64,000 bases of DNA from positions 57,017,546 through 57,081,545 of the forward strand of contig NC_092054.1 of NCBI RefSeq assembly GCF_003086295.3. The letters are read 5' to 3'. Each line of letters begins with the position of its first letter. Position 1 is the stretch's first letter. A program made the position numbers and the translations under genes. The notes under the pieces were generated by a model. The model did not search any database. It was not told where the DNA came from and saw only the letters and a program-made list of their open reading frames with translations. This document shows, in pieces, positions 21,700-31,896 of this stretch. The DNA is from Arachis hypogaea. Lineage: Eukaryota; Streptophyta; Magnoliopsida; Fabales; Fabaceae.

Positions 21700-22220
21700 G
21701 AAAGAAAAAAGGAAGAAGAGTAACCCAGAAATAGAGATAAGAAAATAAAAGAAGTATAGGTTAATGCCAAATGATAAGGGTCTCATTTACATGGAAGCTT
21801 CAACATGTAAGTGAGAAAACAATAGAAGCCATGGCATACCAATGGTGCAAAATTTGCAACAATGGGGAAGAGAGTGAGTAATGAAAGACAATGTGAGTTC
21901 ATGTAAATGCAAAAGGAATATCAGTATTATAAAAGTTAGGATTGATTTAAATAATATTACCCAATCAGAATTAAACAAGTCACTAAGCACCAAGAAAATA
22001 CCAGAAAAGATGTAACAGTTGAATAAGAACATTTGTACACCAATAATAAATTTAGAAAAATAAAAATATGCAATGAATGAAAGTATTCAAATAATTAAAT
22101 AAAATAAAATGAAAGTGAAAAACAATGAGAAGTAGAAAAAAAAAGAAAGTGAGAAAGGAGAGAGAAGGAAGAAATTAGGATTAGGAGAGAAAAGATAAGA
22201 AAATTGGCACTAATCTGGAT
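21700..22220 (-). mobile_element. N4 spacer between the word cluster and the short ORF
   Basis: AT-rich non-coding DNA. On the minus strand it begins with a CT-rich stretch following the CpG cluster, the same order as in N1 and N2. No recognisable coding content. Confidence 0.5.
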
Positions 22221-22224
22221 AGGT

Positions 22225-22770
22225 TGTGCGACGCTAGCGACGCGGTCGCGTGGGTGACGCGGTCGCGTGATGCGCGATAAGGTTGGGTGACGCGAATGCG
22301 TGGGGCACACGATCGCGTGACCTGAATTGTGCTAGTGGCGCGAGTGCAGCCTCGCGGTCGCACAACTCTCTGTTCAAAACTCAGTATTGCCAAAATCCAA
22401 GGTGACGCGGTCGCGTGGTCGACGCGATCGCGCGGGTGGCCTTATTTCCAATATGACGCGGACACGTGGGTGACGCGTTCGCGTGGCAGGGCTTATTCTA
22501 CTAGCACGGGTCTAGCCCAATTCCAGCATAACTCTCTGCCATACACCCTTTTTATGCCGATTTCAGGTCACGCGGCCGCGTGGGTGACGCGGTCGCGTGG
22601 GAGGCCATTATTCCCATATGACGCGGTCGCGTCAGCGACGCGGTCGCGTGGGGTGATTTGTGCCATTGGCACGCCTCCAGCGCTGCTCCTGCGAAACTCT
22701 CTGTTCATATTAATATTGTCTCCCATCTCCTTGCAACGCAGACACGTCGCTGATGCAGTCGCGTCGCGTG
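22225..22770. repeat. GACGCGGTCGCGTGGG word cluster, N4 internal
   Basis: About 15 copies of GACGCGGTCGCGTGGGT and variants, often in adjacent pairs about 18 bp apart, with 30-60 bp of unrelated spacer between pairs. The same word is in N4's own LTRs (best at 25760-25795), but it is not the word used by N1, N2 or N3. It is not a CRISPR array, because spacing is irregular and the units are palindromic CpG words. Confidence 0.85.
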
Positions 22771-22922
22771 CTCGCTTTTTTTTTTTTTTTGTAATCTGAA
22801 AAATGCAAAATGCAGTGTTAATATGAATGTGATGCAAAACTCCAGGTTCAATATAACAAAATAGAATAAAATTCAAAAACAAATAAAACTAAATAAAAAC
22901 TAAAAAGAAACGATCATACCAT

Positions 22923-22972
22923 GGTGGGTTGTCTCCCACCTAGCACTTTTAGTTAAAGTCCTTAAGTTGGAC
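22923..22972 (-). ncRNA. Two-hairpin module after N4 ORF1
   Basis: Minus strand: hairpin 1 GTCC-AACTTAA-GGAC (22972-22958), 17-nt spacer, hairpin 2 GGTGGG-AGACAA-CCCACC (22940-22923). It starts 17 nt after the ORF1 stop. Confidence 0.7.
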
Positions 22973-22989
22973 ATTTGGTGAGCTCCCTG

Positions 22990-24441
22990 TTATGGTGGCT
23001 TGTGTTTGAACTCATCCAGGAATCTCCACCAATGTTTGTGATTCCAATGGCCTCCGGGGTCCCAAACTAAGCATGTAAAGCCTTTAAAAAGCTTCAAACA
23101 GATTCTTAGGCTCCCGGGGCGACAAATGTCAGAGCAAATTCCAAGATCCCAAACTTTGCTTTTACACCTATTTTTGTCGGGATCTGTATTTTTCCAGCTG
23201 GGTGATAAGTAATTTGAATTCTCACTGCAGCTACCAAACAGCTTCCTAGACCCATTCAGTTGAGCTTTATACCAACCCTTGCGTTTGAACTTAAAGCTTC
23301 CAACCATGATGAACCTTGTAGGACAATTCTTACCACTGGCCATCTTCCTCTTACTCTTAATATCACAAAGAGCTCTAAGTTGACCATCCGTCTCCAGTAG
23401 CCCATATTCAAGTGGGATTAGAAAGCTATGGGATATGAATTTTACCCACTTGAATGTTGTGAAGGATGATGGCAACTTAGGGGGAGGTATTTTTAATGAA
23501 ATTGCAAGTTCCACTCCCTTGTGCTCTTCTCTGATAATTACCACCTCTTTGCAAGCTTCTTCAATTTCAACCTCTTCCTCTTGGCAGCTCTCTTCTAATT
23601 TAATCTCCTCTTTATTGCTTTCTAAGGGCATGGGAGGTTGTGCTTCTTCTTCTTGAATCTCCATTTCTTGATCAACCTCTTCCAAGTCTTCAACTGTGAT
23701 ATGCCTTGGAGGTTGTACACCCTCCTTAGCATCAAATTCAACCGTCTTGGAAGGAGGCTCTATGTCTTGACTTTTCCATGGAGGTTCTGCATCTCCTAAG
23801 TCTTCAACCAACTCTTCTTCTTGAACAATGACAGCTTCTTCTACTTGTTCTAGTATGAATTCATTCTCTGTCTTGTCCACTGGGGTTTCTGGTATCTCCT
23901 TCATGCTACGCTCTTCACTAGACTATCCACATGGGGCTGTGGCTGATCCTTGTGTATTTGAGCGCCTATAAGCCCATTGAATTACTGCTTGCTCCAGTTG
24001 TTGAACGGTTGCCTGAAATTTAATTACTGTTTCCCTTAGGCGAACCTCTGCTTCTCGGGTTGCCAGACTTGGACATGATACAAAAGAAAGTGGTGGTGGT
24101 TGGAAGTGATTGGATTGGAATTGGGGTGGTTCTATATATGGTTCATATGGCTCATAAGGTGGTTGGTATGGTGGTTGAGGGTTAGGGTCATATGGAGGTG
24201 AATGGCGGAAAGGGGCTTGTGAGTTTGGTGGTCCAAAGTTATGTTGAGGAAAGGGTTCATAGGCATATGGTGGTGGTTGTTAATAGTCCATTGGAGGTGG
24301 TTGTTGCCATGAGGATTGATCAAGTCCTTGTGGCTCCTCCCATCTTTGATTGTTCCAACCTTGATGCCTGTTCTCATTGTAATTTCTTCTTCCTGCAACA
24401 TAATTGTAACCAGACTCATAGCCAAAGGGGTGAGAGTTCAT
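22990..24441 (-). pseudogene. N4 ORF1 (two premature stops)
   Basis: Start ATG at 24441 opens MNSHPFGYESG. Next is a Pro/Tyr-rich section (PYQPPYEPYEPYIEPP), a helical segment (REAEVRLRETVIKF), a Glu-rich centre, and the conserved C-terminal block (FKWVKFISHSF, IPLEYGLLETDGQLRALC) ending EFKHKPP at 22990. The whole 484-codon frame is open except for TAA at 24280-24282 and TAG at 23923-23925. No enzymatic domain, zinc knuckle or gag core is visible. It may be a structural or RNA-binding protein, but that is a guess. Confidence 0.75.
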
Positions 24442-24449
24442 AGTAAAAA

Positions 24450-24720
24450 AATAAAAATTAAAATAATAAAAACAAATTGAAATTAAAAGGTTATTTAAAT
24501 TTTGAATTTAAAAATTAAATTTTGAATTTTGAATTTTAAATTTTTGAAATTTGAATTTTTTTTTTTTTGAAATTTGAAATTTGAAAGTTTTTTTAAATTT
24601 TAATTTTAAAAAATTTTTAAATTTGAATTTTGAAATTTGACTTTTGAAATGAGATAAGATAAGATAAAAATTTTAAAATAAAAATCAATAACCTCTTAAT
24701 TTAATAAAAATAAAAATAAA
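24450..24720. repeat. AT-rich low-complexity leader of N4
   Basis: Runs of 'aaatttgaattttgaa' and its inversions between the primer site and ORF1. It is non-coding and probably replication-slippage derived. Confidence 0.7.
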
Positions 24721-24776
24721 AACAAATCAAAAAGCAAATATTTACAATAACCAATAATAAGGCACACGTTTGCAAT

Positions 24777-24794
24777 TCCCCGGCAACGGCGCCA
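24777..24794 (-). promoter_or_regulatory. N4 primer-binding site (tRNA-Asp type)
   Basis: Minus strand TGGCGCCGTTGCCGGGGA, a full match to the complement of the plant tRNA-Asp 3' end. It begins three bases after the 5' LTR. Confidence 0.9.
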
Positions 24795-24797
24795 TTT

Positions 24798-26235
24798 TGA
24801 TGAGAGAACTTTTGTGTGGTCTAGAAAATTGCGGATAAATCCTCGTTGCAAGTATAGTTTCTAAACCTTCAAAAGTCCTTTTATACAAACGTTTTGGTTG
24901 TCATAAGTAACAAACCCCTTTTAAAATTGATAACCGAGTATTTAAACCTCGAGTCGTCTTCTCAAGGAATTGCAGGGAGGTATGTTCTTATTATTAGTTG
25001 AGTTTGTAAATTGGGGAAATTTGGAGTTTGGGCAATGGGCACAGGTATATTTTCAAAGCAATAAAAATAAATAAATAACTGAAAAATAAGCTTTTGGCAA
25101 GGTATGAGAACCGGAAATCCTGTCCTTGTTATCCTTATCAGATGTGATGAGAATTGGATTTCAATCCCACTTAGTTAAGTCAAGTGGACTAATTAGCTTA
25201 ATTCTCAAGTCCTAGTCAACTCCTGTGGAGAGACTAGTGTTAAAGCAATCCTAGCTAAAGCAAAATCTGCCAATTTCAACCACTCCTGAGTTTGACAACT
25301 CAAGTGTTACCAATTACCTAACCAAAACCAAAAGGAAGAAAATATCTAAATTAAATTAAAAGCAAAGCAATCTTAAATCTGAAATACCTCAAATAATATT
25401 AATTAAGAAAATCATAACATGAATGTAGCATAAGCCAAATAGGCAACATAACTAATATAAGCATTAAAGTATCTGAACGTAAGAGATAAATATAAAGTAA
25501 AAGAACGTTGAACCTGGGATTGAGAGTCACTCCTAAAACTAAGAGAAATCCTAAATCCTAATCCTAAGAGAGAGGAGAGAACCTCTCTCTCTAAAAACTA
25601 CATCTACTCCTAAAATTGTGAATTATGAGAGCCTCCTTATGAATGGATGCAATCCCCCACTTTATAGCCTCTAATCTGTGTTTTCTGGGCCGCAAACTGG
25701 GTCAAAAATAGTCCAGAATTCGCTGGTTTCGAATTTTGCCACGCTGGATTTCTGTCACTGCGACGCGGCCGCATGGATCACACGGTCGCGTCACCTAGCT
25801 TCTGGGGAACTATAGCATATTATATATCAAATTGAAGCCCCGGATGTTAGCTTTCCAACGCAACTAGAACCGCGTCGTTTGGACCTCTGTAGCTAAAGTT
25901 ATAGCCGTTTGAGTGCAGAGAGATCAGGCTGGACAGCTTAGCAATTTCTCCAACTTCTTGCATTCCTTCCACTTTTGCATGCTTTCTTCCCATCCTCCAA
26001 GCCATTCCTGCCTTATAATATCTGAAAACACTTAACACACATATCAAGGCATCTAATGGTAATAAGAGAGGATTAATAATAAGCAAATATAAGATCAAAG
26101 AAGCATGTTTTCAATCAAAGCACATAATTAGGAAGGCAAATGTAAAACCATGCAAATAATATGAATAAGTAGGTAAAGAGTAGATAAAAACCACTCAATT
26201 GAGCACAAGATAACCCATGAAATAGTGGTTTATCA
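24798..26235 (-). mobile_element. N4 5' LTR
   Basis: 1438 bp, paired with 18605-20043. TATA box CTATAAAGTGG on the minus strand near 25657-25667, with a CpG word cluster upstream at 25740-25800. Right flank GTGCG is the target duplication. Confidence 0.92.
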
Positions 26236-26240
26236 GTGCG

Positions 26241-26430
26241 CGCACGCGCGGGTTGGTTTGTGCCTCAGGCATGATGCTGGCGCAGTGTAGACGCAACTCA
26301 CGGGTCAATGTATGGAGGGGTGAGATTTTTCAATTCACGCGTCCGTGCACATGGCGCGCCCACGTGGATGGTCAAAAATGCTTGAGGCACGCGTACGCAC
26401 CAAGTTCGTGCACTCGCGGGTTGGTGCTCT
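26241..26430. repeat. CpG-rich palindromic word cluster, N3 internal (part 1)
   Basis: Words CGCACGCGCGGGTTGG, CACGCGTCCGTGCAC and GGCACGCGTACGCACC. It is contiguous with 18365-18604 once N4 and one copy of GTGCG are removed. Confidence 0.75.
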
Positions 26431-26617
26431 GTTTTTCAAAATTTTTCCATGTTCCTGCACCAATCCAAGCATTCCAAGCCTCCAAACAGTTACCCAAAAC
26501 ACCATAAAACCTTCTTAACCTACTAAACTACCAATTATACTCAACAACTCAACAAAACATGAAATTAAACTAATTCTATCAATATATACAAAAGGGAAAA
26601 TGAAAAGATATTGCCAT

Positions 26618-26667
26618 GGTGGGATGTCTCCCACCTAGCACTTTTGTTTATTGTCCTTAAGTTGGAC
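26618..26667 (-). ncRNA. Two-hairpin module after N3 ORF1
   Basis: Minus strand: GTCC-AACTTAA-GGAC (26667-26653), 17-nt spacer, GGTGGG-AGACAT-CCCACC (26635-26618). The first hairpin starts 17 nt after the ORF1 stop at 26685. Confidence 0.7.
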
Positions 26668-26684
26668 TTATGGGGAGCTCCTCA

Positions 26685-28550
26685 TCAAGGTGGCTTGTGC
26701 TTGTAACCATCTTGGAACATCCACCAATGCTTGAATCCCCAATAAGCTCCATTCTTCAATGTTAATATCTTCAAGCTTTGATGGAGTTCTTCACAAATCA
26801 TGAGCTCCCAAAGTTGATTTTCCTTGTGCGATCCGGGAACCCACACTTTGTTTTGACACCGATCTTCAAATTGATCATCATGATTCCAATTGGGTGGCAT
26901 AACCTTAGAATTCTCAAAGAAGCTTCCAAAAAACCTCCTAGACCCATGCCATTTGGTTTTACACCAACCATTGCCATTCAACTTTGAGCATGCAACCATC
27001 ATGAACTTGGAATGATGTTTCCAACCACTACATAACTCTCTCTTACTTTTAACTCCACAGAGAGCTCTAAGTTGACCATCATTTTCAAGCAAACCATATT
27101 CAAGTGGGATAATAAAGTTTTGGGATAAGAATTTTACCCACTTGAATGTTGTGTTGGATGATGGTGACTTAGGAAGGGGGACCTCTCCACACTTAGCCAA
27201 TGTGAGATCCATTCCCTTGTGCTCTTCCCTTGTAACTTCCAACTCTTTGCAAGCTTCTTTAAGTTCAATTCCTTGCTCACCAACTTCTTCTATACACCCT
27301 TCATTGCTCAAACCATGTGTCGGAGGTTGTGCACGGTCCTCCTTGTCATCAATTTCACAACACAATGAAAGAGATTCATCAATTTCAAAAGACTCATTAG
27401 TTGGTGTAGAATCATCTTCAATGATGGAGCTTGCTTCTTGCTCAACCTCTTCCTCTTGGTAGCTTCCTTCTAATTCAATCGTTTCTTCATTGCTCACCAA
27501 AGGCATGAGAGGTTGTTCATCTTCTTCTTTGACCTCAATTTCAAGCCCAATGGGAGAGGATTCAATTGTAGATAGGAACTCCTCAATGATTGAATCCATC
27601 TCTTGATCAACCTCTTCAAAGTCTTCAATCAAGATATGATTTGGAGGTTGTACACCCTCCTCAACATCAACATTAAGCATCTTGGAAGAGGGACCTCTAA
27701 TTCTACATTCCCATGGACTTCCTACATCTCCTATGTTTTCAACCACTCCTTCTGGCTCAATTGTCTTAACTTCCTCCCCTTGTGACAATTCTTGCTTTAA
27801 CCCTTCTTCTTCACCTTGAAGCTCCAAACTCACTCCCTCACTATGCTCCTTGATTGATTCTCCACATTCAATAATGGTAGTTCCTTGATCGCATAGGCTT
27901 AGGCGGGAGGAGACCATATTGCTAACGGCTTCCTCTAGGGTAGCAATCTTGGCTTCTAACTCCTTGAACTCCTTTTGGTTCTCTTCTTGCCTTTTAATAT
28001 AAGAACTAACACATTCTTGGAGAGAATCATCCATTGGAGGTGGTGTGGAAAAAGAAGGTTCATTGTTTGGGAGGAAAGTTTCATAATTGGAAGTTGGTTC
28101 TTCTTGGTAGGGGTATGGAGGTGGTGTATATTGAGGTGGTTCTTGAGAGTAATTGTGTTGGAATGGTGGTGGTTCCATGTACGGTTCATATGGTTCATAA
28201 GGTGGTTGGTATGGTGGATAAGGATTAGGGTCATAATGAGGTGTTTGGTGGTATGGGGCTTGTGAGTAAGGTGGTTCAAAGTCATGTTGAGGGGGTGGTT
28301 CATAGGCATGTGGTGGTGGTTGTTGACAATTACAATAAGGGTCACCACATCCATTAGATTGATATGCATTAGGATGAGAGTTATACCCATAAGAAACCGG
28401 AGGGGGTTTTTGCCAATAAGTTTGATCGATCAATCCCTTGAGGCTCCTCCCATATTTGATTCCCAAATCCTTGATGCACATCCCATTGAAGATTCTATTT
28501 CCTACAACATAATTTGAACCAAACTCATAGCCAAAGCGGTGAGAATTCAT
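26685..28550 (-). CDS. N3 ORF1, intact unrecognised protein (621 residues)
   Basis: The only uninterrupted ORF1 here. I chose ATG 28550 (MNSHRFGYEFG) because N1 and N4 start at the same place. Order: residues about 45-175 Pro/Tyr-rich with PP and PY repeats and a CGDPYCNC stretch; about 180-230 a predicted coiled coil (QEENQKEFKELEAKI) followed by the family block LSLCDQGT; about 235-450 very Glu-rich; about 455-621 a basic, Trp-rich C-terminal block with FKWVKF, FIIPLEYGLLE, DGQLRALCG, several GW and WNH motifs, ending YKHKPP. There is no gag, protease, RT or zinc knuckle. It sits where gag would be, after leader and primer site. A structural role is possible but unproven. Confidence 0.7.
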   Translation of the reverse strand: MNSHRFGYEFGSNYVVGNRIFNGMCIKDLGIKYGRSLKGLIDQTYWQKPPPVSYGYNSHPNAYQSNGCGDPYCNCQQPPPHAYEPPPQHDFEPPYSQAPYHQTPHYDPNPYPPYQPPYEPYEPYMEPPPFQHNYSQEPPQYTPPPYPYQEEPTSNYETFLPNNEPSFSTPPPMDDSLQECVSSYIKRQEENQKEFKELEAKIATLEEAVSNMVSSRLSLCDQGTTIIECGESIKEHSEGVSLELQGEEEGLKQELSQGEEVKTIEPEGVVENIGDVGSPWECRIRGPSSKMLNVDVEEGVQPPNHILIEDFEEVDQEMDSIIEEFLSTIESSPIGLEIEVKEEDEQPLMPLVSNEETIELEGSYQEEEVEQEASSIIEDDSTPTNESFEIDESLSLCCEIDDKEDRAQPPTHGLSNEGCIEEVGEQGIELKEACKELEVTREEHKGMDLTLAKCGEVPLPKSPSSNTTFKWVKFLSQNFIIPLEYGLLENDGQLRALCGVKSKRELCSGWKHHSKFMMVACSKLNGNGWCKTKWHGSRRFFGSFFENSKVMPPNWNHDDQFEDRCQNKVWVPGSHKENQLWELMICEELHQSLKILTLKNGAYWGFKHWWMFQDGYKHKPP

Positions 28551-28681
28551 AGTAACAAATAAAAGCAAAAGCTAACAAAAATAAGCAACAAAGTCCTAAA
28601 GCTAACAAAAACTAACGAATAAGCAAAAGGCAAACATATTCACAATATTCATAATAGCCAATAATATAACACCATTGTAAC

Positions 28682-28699
28682 TCCTCGGCAACGGCGCCA
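28682..28699 (-). promoter_or_regulatory. N3 primer-binding site (tRNA-Asp type)
   Basis: Minus strand TGGCGCCGTTGCCGAGGA, one base different from the N4 site, two bases after the LTR end. Confidence 0.88.
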
Positions 28700-28701
28700 T
28701 T

Positions 28702-31700
28702 TGATTCAAGAAAATTGTCGTGATGGTATAGAATTTCCTCAAATGAATGAATTCTCGTTGCAAGTATAGTTCTATACCAACAAACAATCCTCCTAATCAA
28801 AAATTTGAGTTGTCACAAGTACAAACCCCAATGAATTTATAACCGAAGTATTTAGACTCTGGGTCGTCTCACAAGGAATTGCAATGAAGTGCTTAATTAT
28901 TGACTATGAAGTATTTTTGGGGTTTTGATAAGAGACATGAAATATAAATGGCAAAGAAAATAAACTAACAACTAAAAAGGTCTTGGCAAAGGTTGGTGGT
29001 CAAGGATCTCTATCCTTATCACTAACCACAACATGAGAATTGGCAAGGATCAATCCCACTAAGTCAACCTCTAACTAATAGTAGAGGAAAGTCAAGTGAG
29101 CTATATCAATCCAAGTCCATAAGTCCTAGTTCTCCACCAATTCAATTAGTGAGATCTAGAGCTAATGGCTCCCAATCGTCAATCACTTGGACATTAGTAA
29201 CTCAAGAGTTCCTAAGTTACCTTCCCAAGCCAAGAATGCTCAAAATCTACTCTAAAGCCCAACCAAGCATTTTGTCAAACACTTGGTGGGTACAAAAGGA
29301 AAGCATGGTAAATGTGCAAGAAGTAGTAAAATCTACCAACTATCAATTGCAAGAAGAGTAAATCAACAACTCAAATCATCAATAAAAGAACATCCAACAT
29401 TAAATTTCATTAAATGAGATATAAACCCAACATAAGCATCCATGAACATAAAAGAGATCATAAAAGGGAAATTAACATCATAAACTAAGAGAATGAAAGA
29501 GTAGAAGCAAGAATTCATAAAAGAAACAAGATGAAAATATGTAATTAAACCTAGATCTAAGAGAAATTAACCTAACCTAATTCTAGAGAGAAGAGGGAGC
29601 TTCTCTCTCTAGAAACTAACCTACATGATGCTAATGCTACAAACAATTGCTCCCCCTTGCCCAAGCTTGAATTCTGCATAAAATAGCATCAAAAATGAGT
29701 TGGTTTGGTGGTATGCAAAATTGTGATCCTCAACAATGGCTCCCAAAGACTTGGTGCTCTTAAACGTGAATCACACTTTGTCACAACTCCGCACAACTAA
29801 CCAGCAAGTGCACTGGGTCGTCCAAGTAATAAACCTTACGTGAGTAAGGGTCGATCCCACGGAGATTGTCGGCTTGAAGCAAGCTATGGTCACCTTGTAA
29901 ATCTCAGTCAGGCGGATTCAAATAGTTATGATGAATTGATAATTAAAATATAATTAAAATATAAACTAGGATAGAGATACTTATGTAATTCATTGGTGAG
30001 AATTTCAGATAAGCGTATAGAGATGCTTTCGTTCCTCCTGAACATCTGCTTTCCTGCTGTCTTCATCCAATCATTCCTACTCCCTTCCATGGCAAGCTGT
30101 ATGTAGGGCATCACCGTTGTCAATGGCTACATCCCATCCTCTCTGTGAAAATGGTCCAATGCGCTGTCACTGCATGGCTAATCATCTGTCGGTTCTCGAT
30201 CATACTGGAATAGGATTTACTATCCTTTTGCGTCTGTCACTACGCCCAGCACTCGCGAGTTTGAAGCTCGTCACAGCCATCCCTTCCCAGATCCTACTCG
30301 GAATACCACAGACAAGGTTTAGACTTTTCGGATCTCAAGAATGGCCGTCCATGGGTTCTAACTTATACCATGAAGATTCTAATATCTCAGACTCGGTCCC
30401 CTGTATTAGATATCTAAGAGATATTCATTCTAGCTTGTTTGCATGTAGAACGGAAGTGTTTGTCAGGCACGCGTTCATAGGTGAGAATGGTGATGAGCGT
30501 CACATAATCATCACATTCATCATGTTCTTGGGTGCGAATGAACATCTTAGAATAGGAATAAGCTTGAATTGAATAGAAAAACAGTGGTACTTTGCATTAA
30601 TTCATGAGGAACAGCAGAGCTCCACACCTTAATCTATGGTGTGTAGAAACTCTACCGTTGAAAATACATAAGAACAAGGTCCAAGCATGGCCGAGAGGCC
30701 AGCCCCCATGATCTAAGAACTAAACGTCCCAAGATGTTCCAAAAGATGTAAATGCAATAGTAAAAAGTTCTATTTATACTAAACTAGTTACTAGGATTTA
30801 CAGAAATAAGTAAATGATGCAGAAATATACTTCCGGGGCCCACTTGGTGTGTGCTTGGGCTGAGCATTGAGCTTTACACGTGTAGAGGCTTCTCTTGGAG
30901 TTGAACGCCAGTTTGTAACCTGTTTCTGGCGTTTAACTCCACTCTGCAACCTGTTTCTGGCGTTTAACTCCAGAATGCAACATGGAACTGGCGTTGAACG
31001 CCAGTTTGCATCATCTAAACTTGGGTAAAGTATGGACTATTAAATATTGATGGAAAGCCCAGGATGTCTACTTTCCAACGCAATTGAGAGCGTGCCATTT
31101 GGAGTTCTGTAGCTCTAGAAAATTCATTTTGAGTACAGGGAGGTCAGAATCCAACAGCATCTGCAGTCCTTCTTCAGCCTCTGAATCTGATTTCTGCTCA
31201 AGTCCCTCAATTTCAGCCAGAAAATACCTGAAATCACAGAAAAACACACAAACTCAAAGTAAAGTCCAGAAATGTGATTTTTATTTAAAAACTAATAAAA
31301 TTATACTAAAAACTATGTAAAAACAATGCCAAAAAGCGTATAAATTATCCGCCCATCAGTTGGGCCCAAAGTGCTTCAGAAATCGTTGGGGGTGATTTCA
31401 CTTTAGTGGGCCACAAGCAGCATCAGCATGCACACATACATGGCGTATGCGCGCCCCTATACGCAAAGCAACATATGGCAAATTTTATATCATTTCAAAG
31501 CCCTAGATGTTAGCTTTCCAACACAACTGGAACCGCCTCATTTGGAACTCTGTAGCTCAAGTTATGGTCGATTGAGTGCTAGGAGGTCAGGCTTGACAGC
31601 TTTACGGTTCCTTCATTTCTTCATGAGTTCTCCCACTTTGCATGCTTTTCTCCTCACTTCTTCCATCCAATACTTGCCTTATGAACCTGAAATCACTTAA

Positions 31701-31896
31701 CAAACATATCAAGGCATCGAATGGAATTAATGTGAATTAAATTTAGCTATTTTAAGGCCTAAAAAGCATGTTTTCACATTTAAGCACAAATCAAGGGAGA
31801 ATTGCAAAACCATGCTATTTCATTGAATAAATGTAGGAAAAGATGATAAAATCCCCTAAATAAGCACAAGAGAAATCACAAAATTGGGGTTTATCA
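28702..31896 (-). mobile_element. N3 5' LTR, interrupted by G3
   Basis: Minus-strand LTR starting TGATAAACCCC (31896) and ending TTGAATCA (28702). Without the 1653-bp G3 insertion it is about 1.54 kb. A remnant CpG cluster lies at 31420-31465. The right end directly abuts truncated N2 LTR sequence, so N3 inserted into N2's 5' LTR. The matching 3' LTR of N3 is absent. Confidence 0.8.
29706..31358 (-). mobile_element. G3: solo LTR of a G2-related element
   Basis: Starts TGATGGGCGG on the minus strand at 31358 and follows G2's LTR throughout, including GGCGTTGAACGCCAG-type words at 30896-31010. It is flanked on both sides by N3 LTR sequence. The left end carries an extra stretch containing a primer-site-like sequence (29728-29746). 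The flanks (tggtt and gttgg) do not form a perfect target duplication. Open frames inside (30117-30572 plus) are LTR sequence. Confidence 0.75.

Larger units (their letters stand above)
18605..26235 (-). mobile_element. N4: complete non-autonomous LTR element
   Basis: A complete 7631-bp minus-strand element. Both LTRs start TGATAAACC and end CTCATCA. The target duplication GTGCG is exact: 18600-18604 and 26236-26240. The order on the minus strand is 5' LTR, tRNA-Asp primer site, ORF1 (two stops), two-hairpin module, CpG word cluster, short ORF, 8-bp hairpin with purine tract, non-coding, purine tract, 3' LTR. It encodes no polymerase, so it needs enzymes from another element. By eye the LTRs differ at roughly 30-35 places in 1438 bp. 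Confidence 0.92.

Noticed and set aside
22225..22770. CRISPR-like repeat array
   Set aside because: Units are palindromic CpG words with irregular spacing in a plant retroelement; no unique uniform spacers and no cas genes.
22329..22799. 156-residue plus-strand frame
   Set aside because: Translation of the GACGCGGTCGCGT repeats (WSTRSRG, WVTRSRG); antisense to N4 and made only of repeat words.
30117..30572. 151-residue plus-strand frame
   Set aside because: Lies within the G3 LTR, antisense to it; related LTRs break it.
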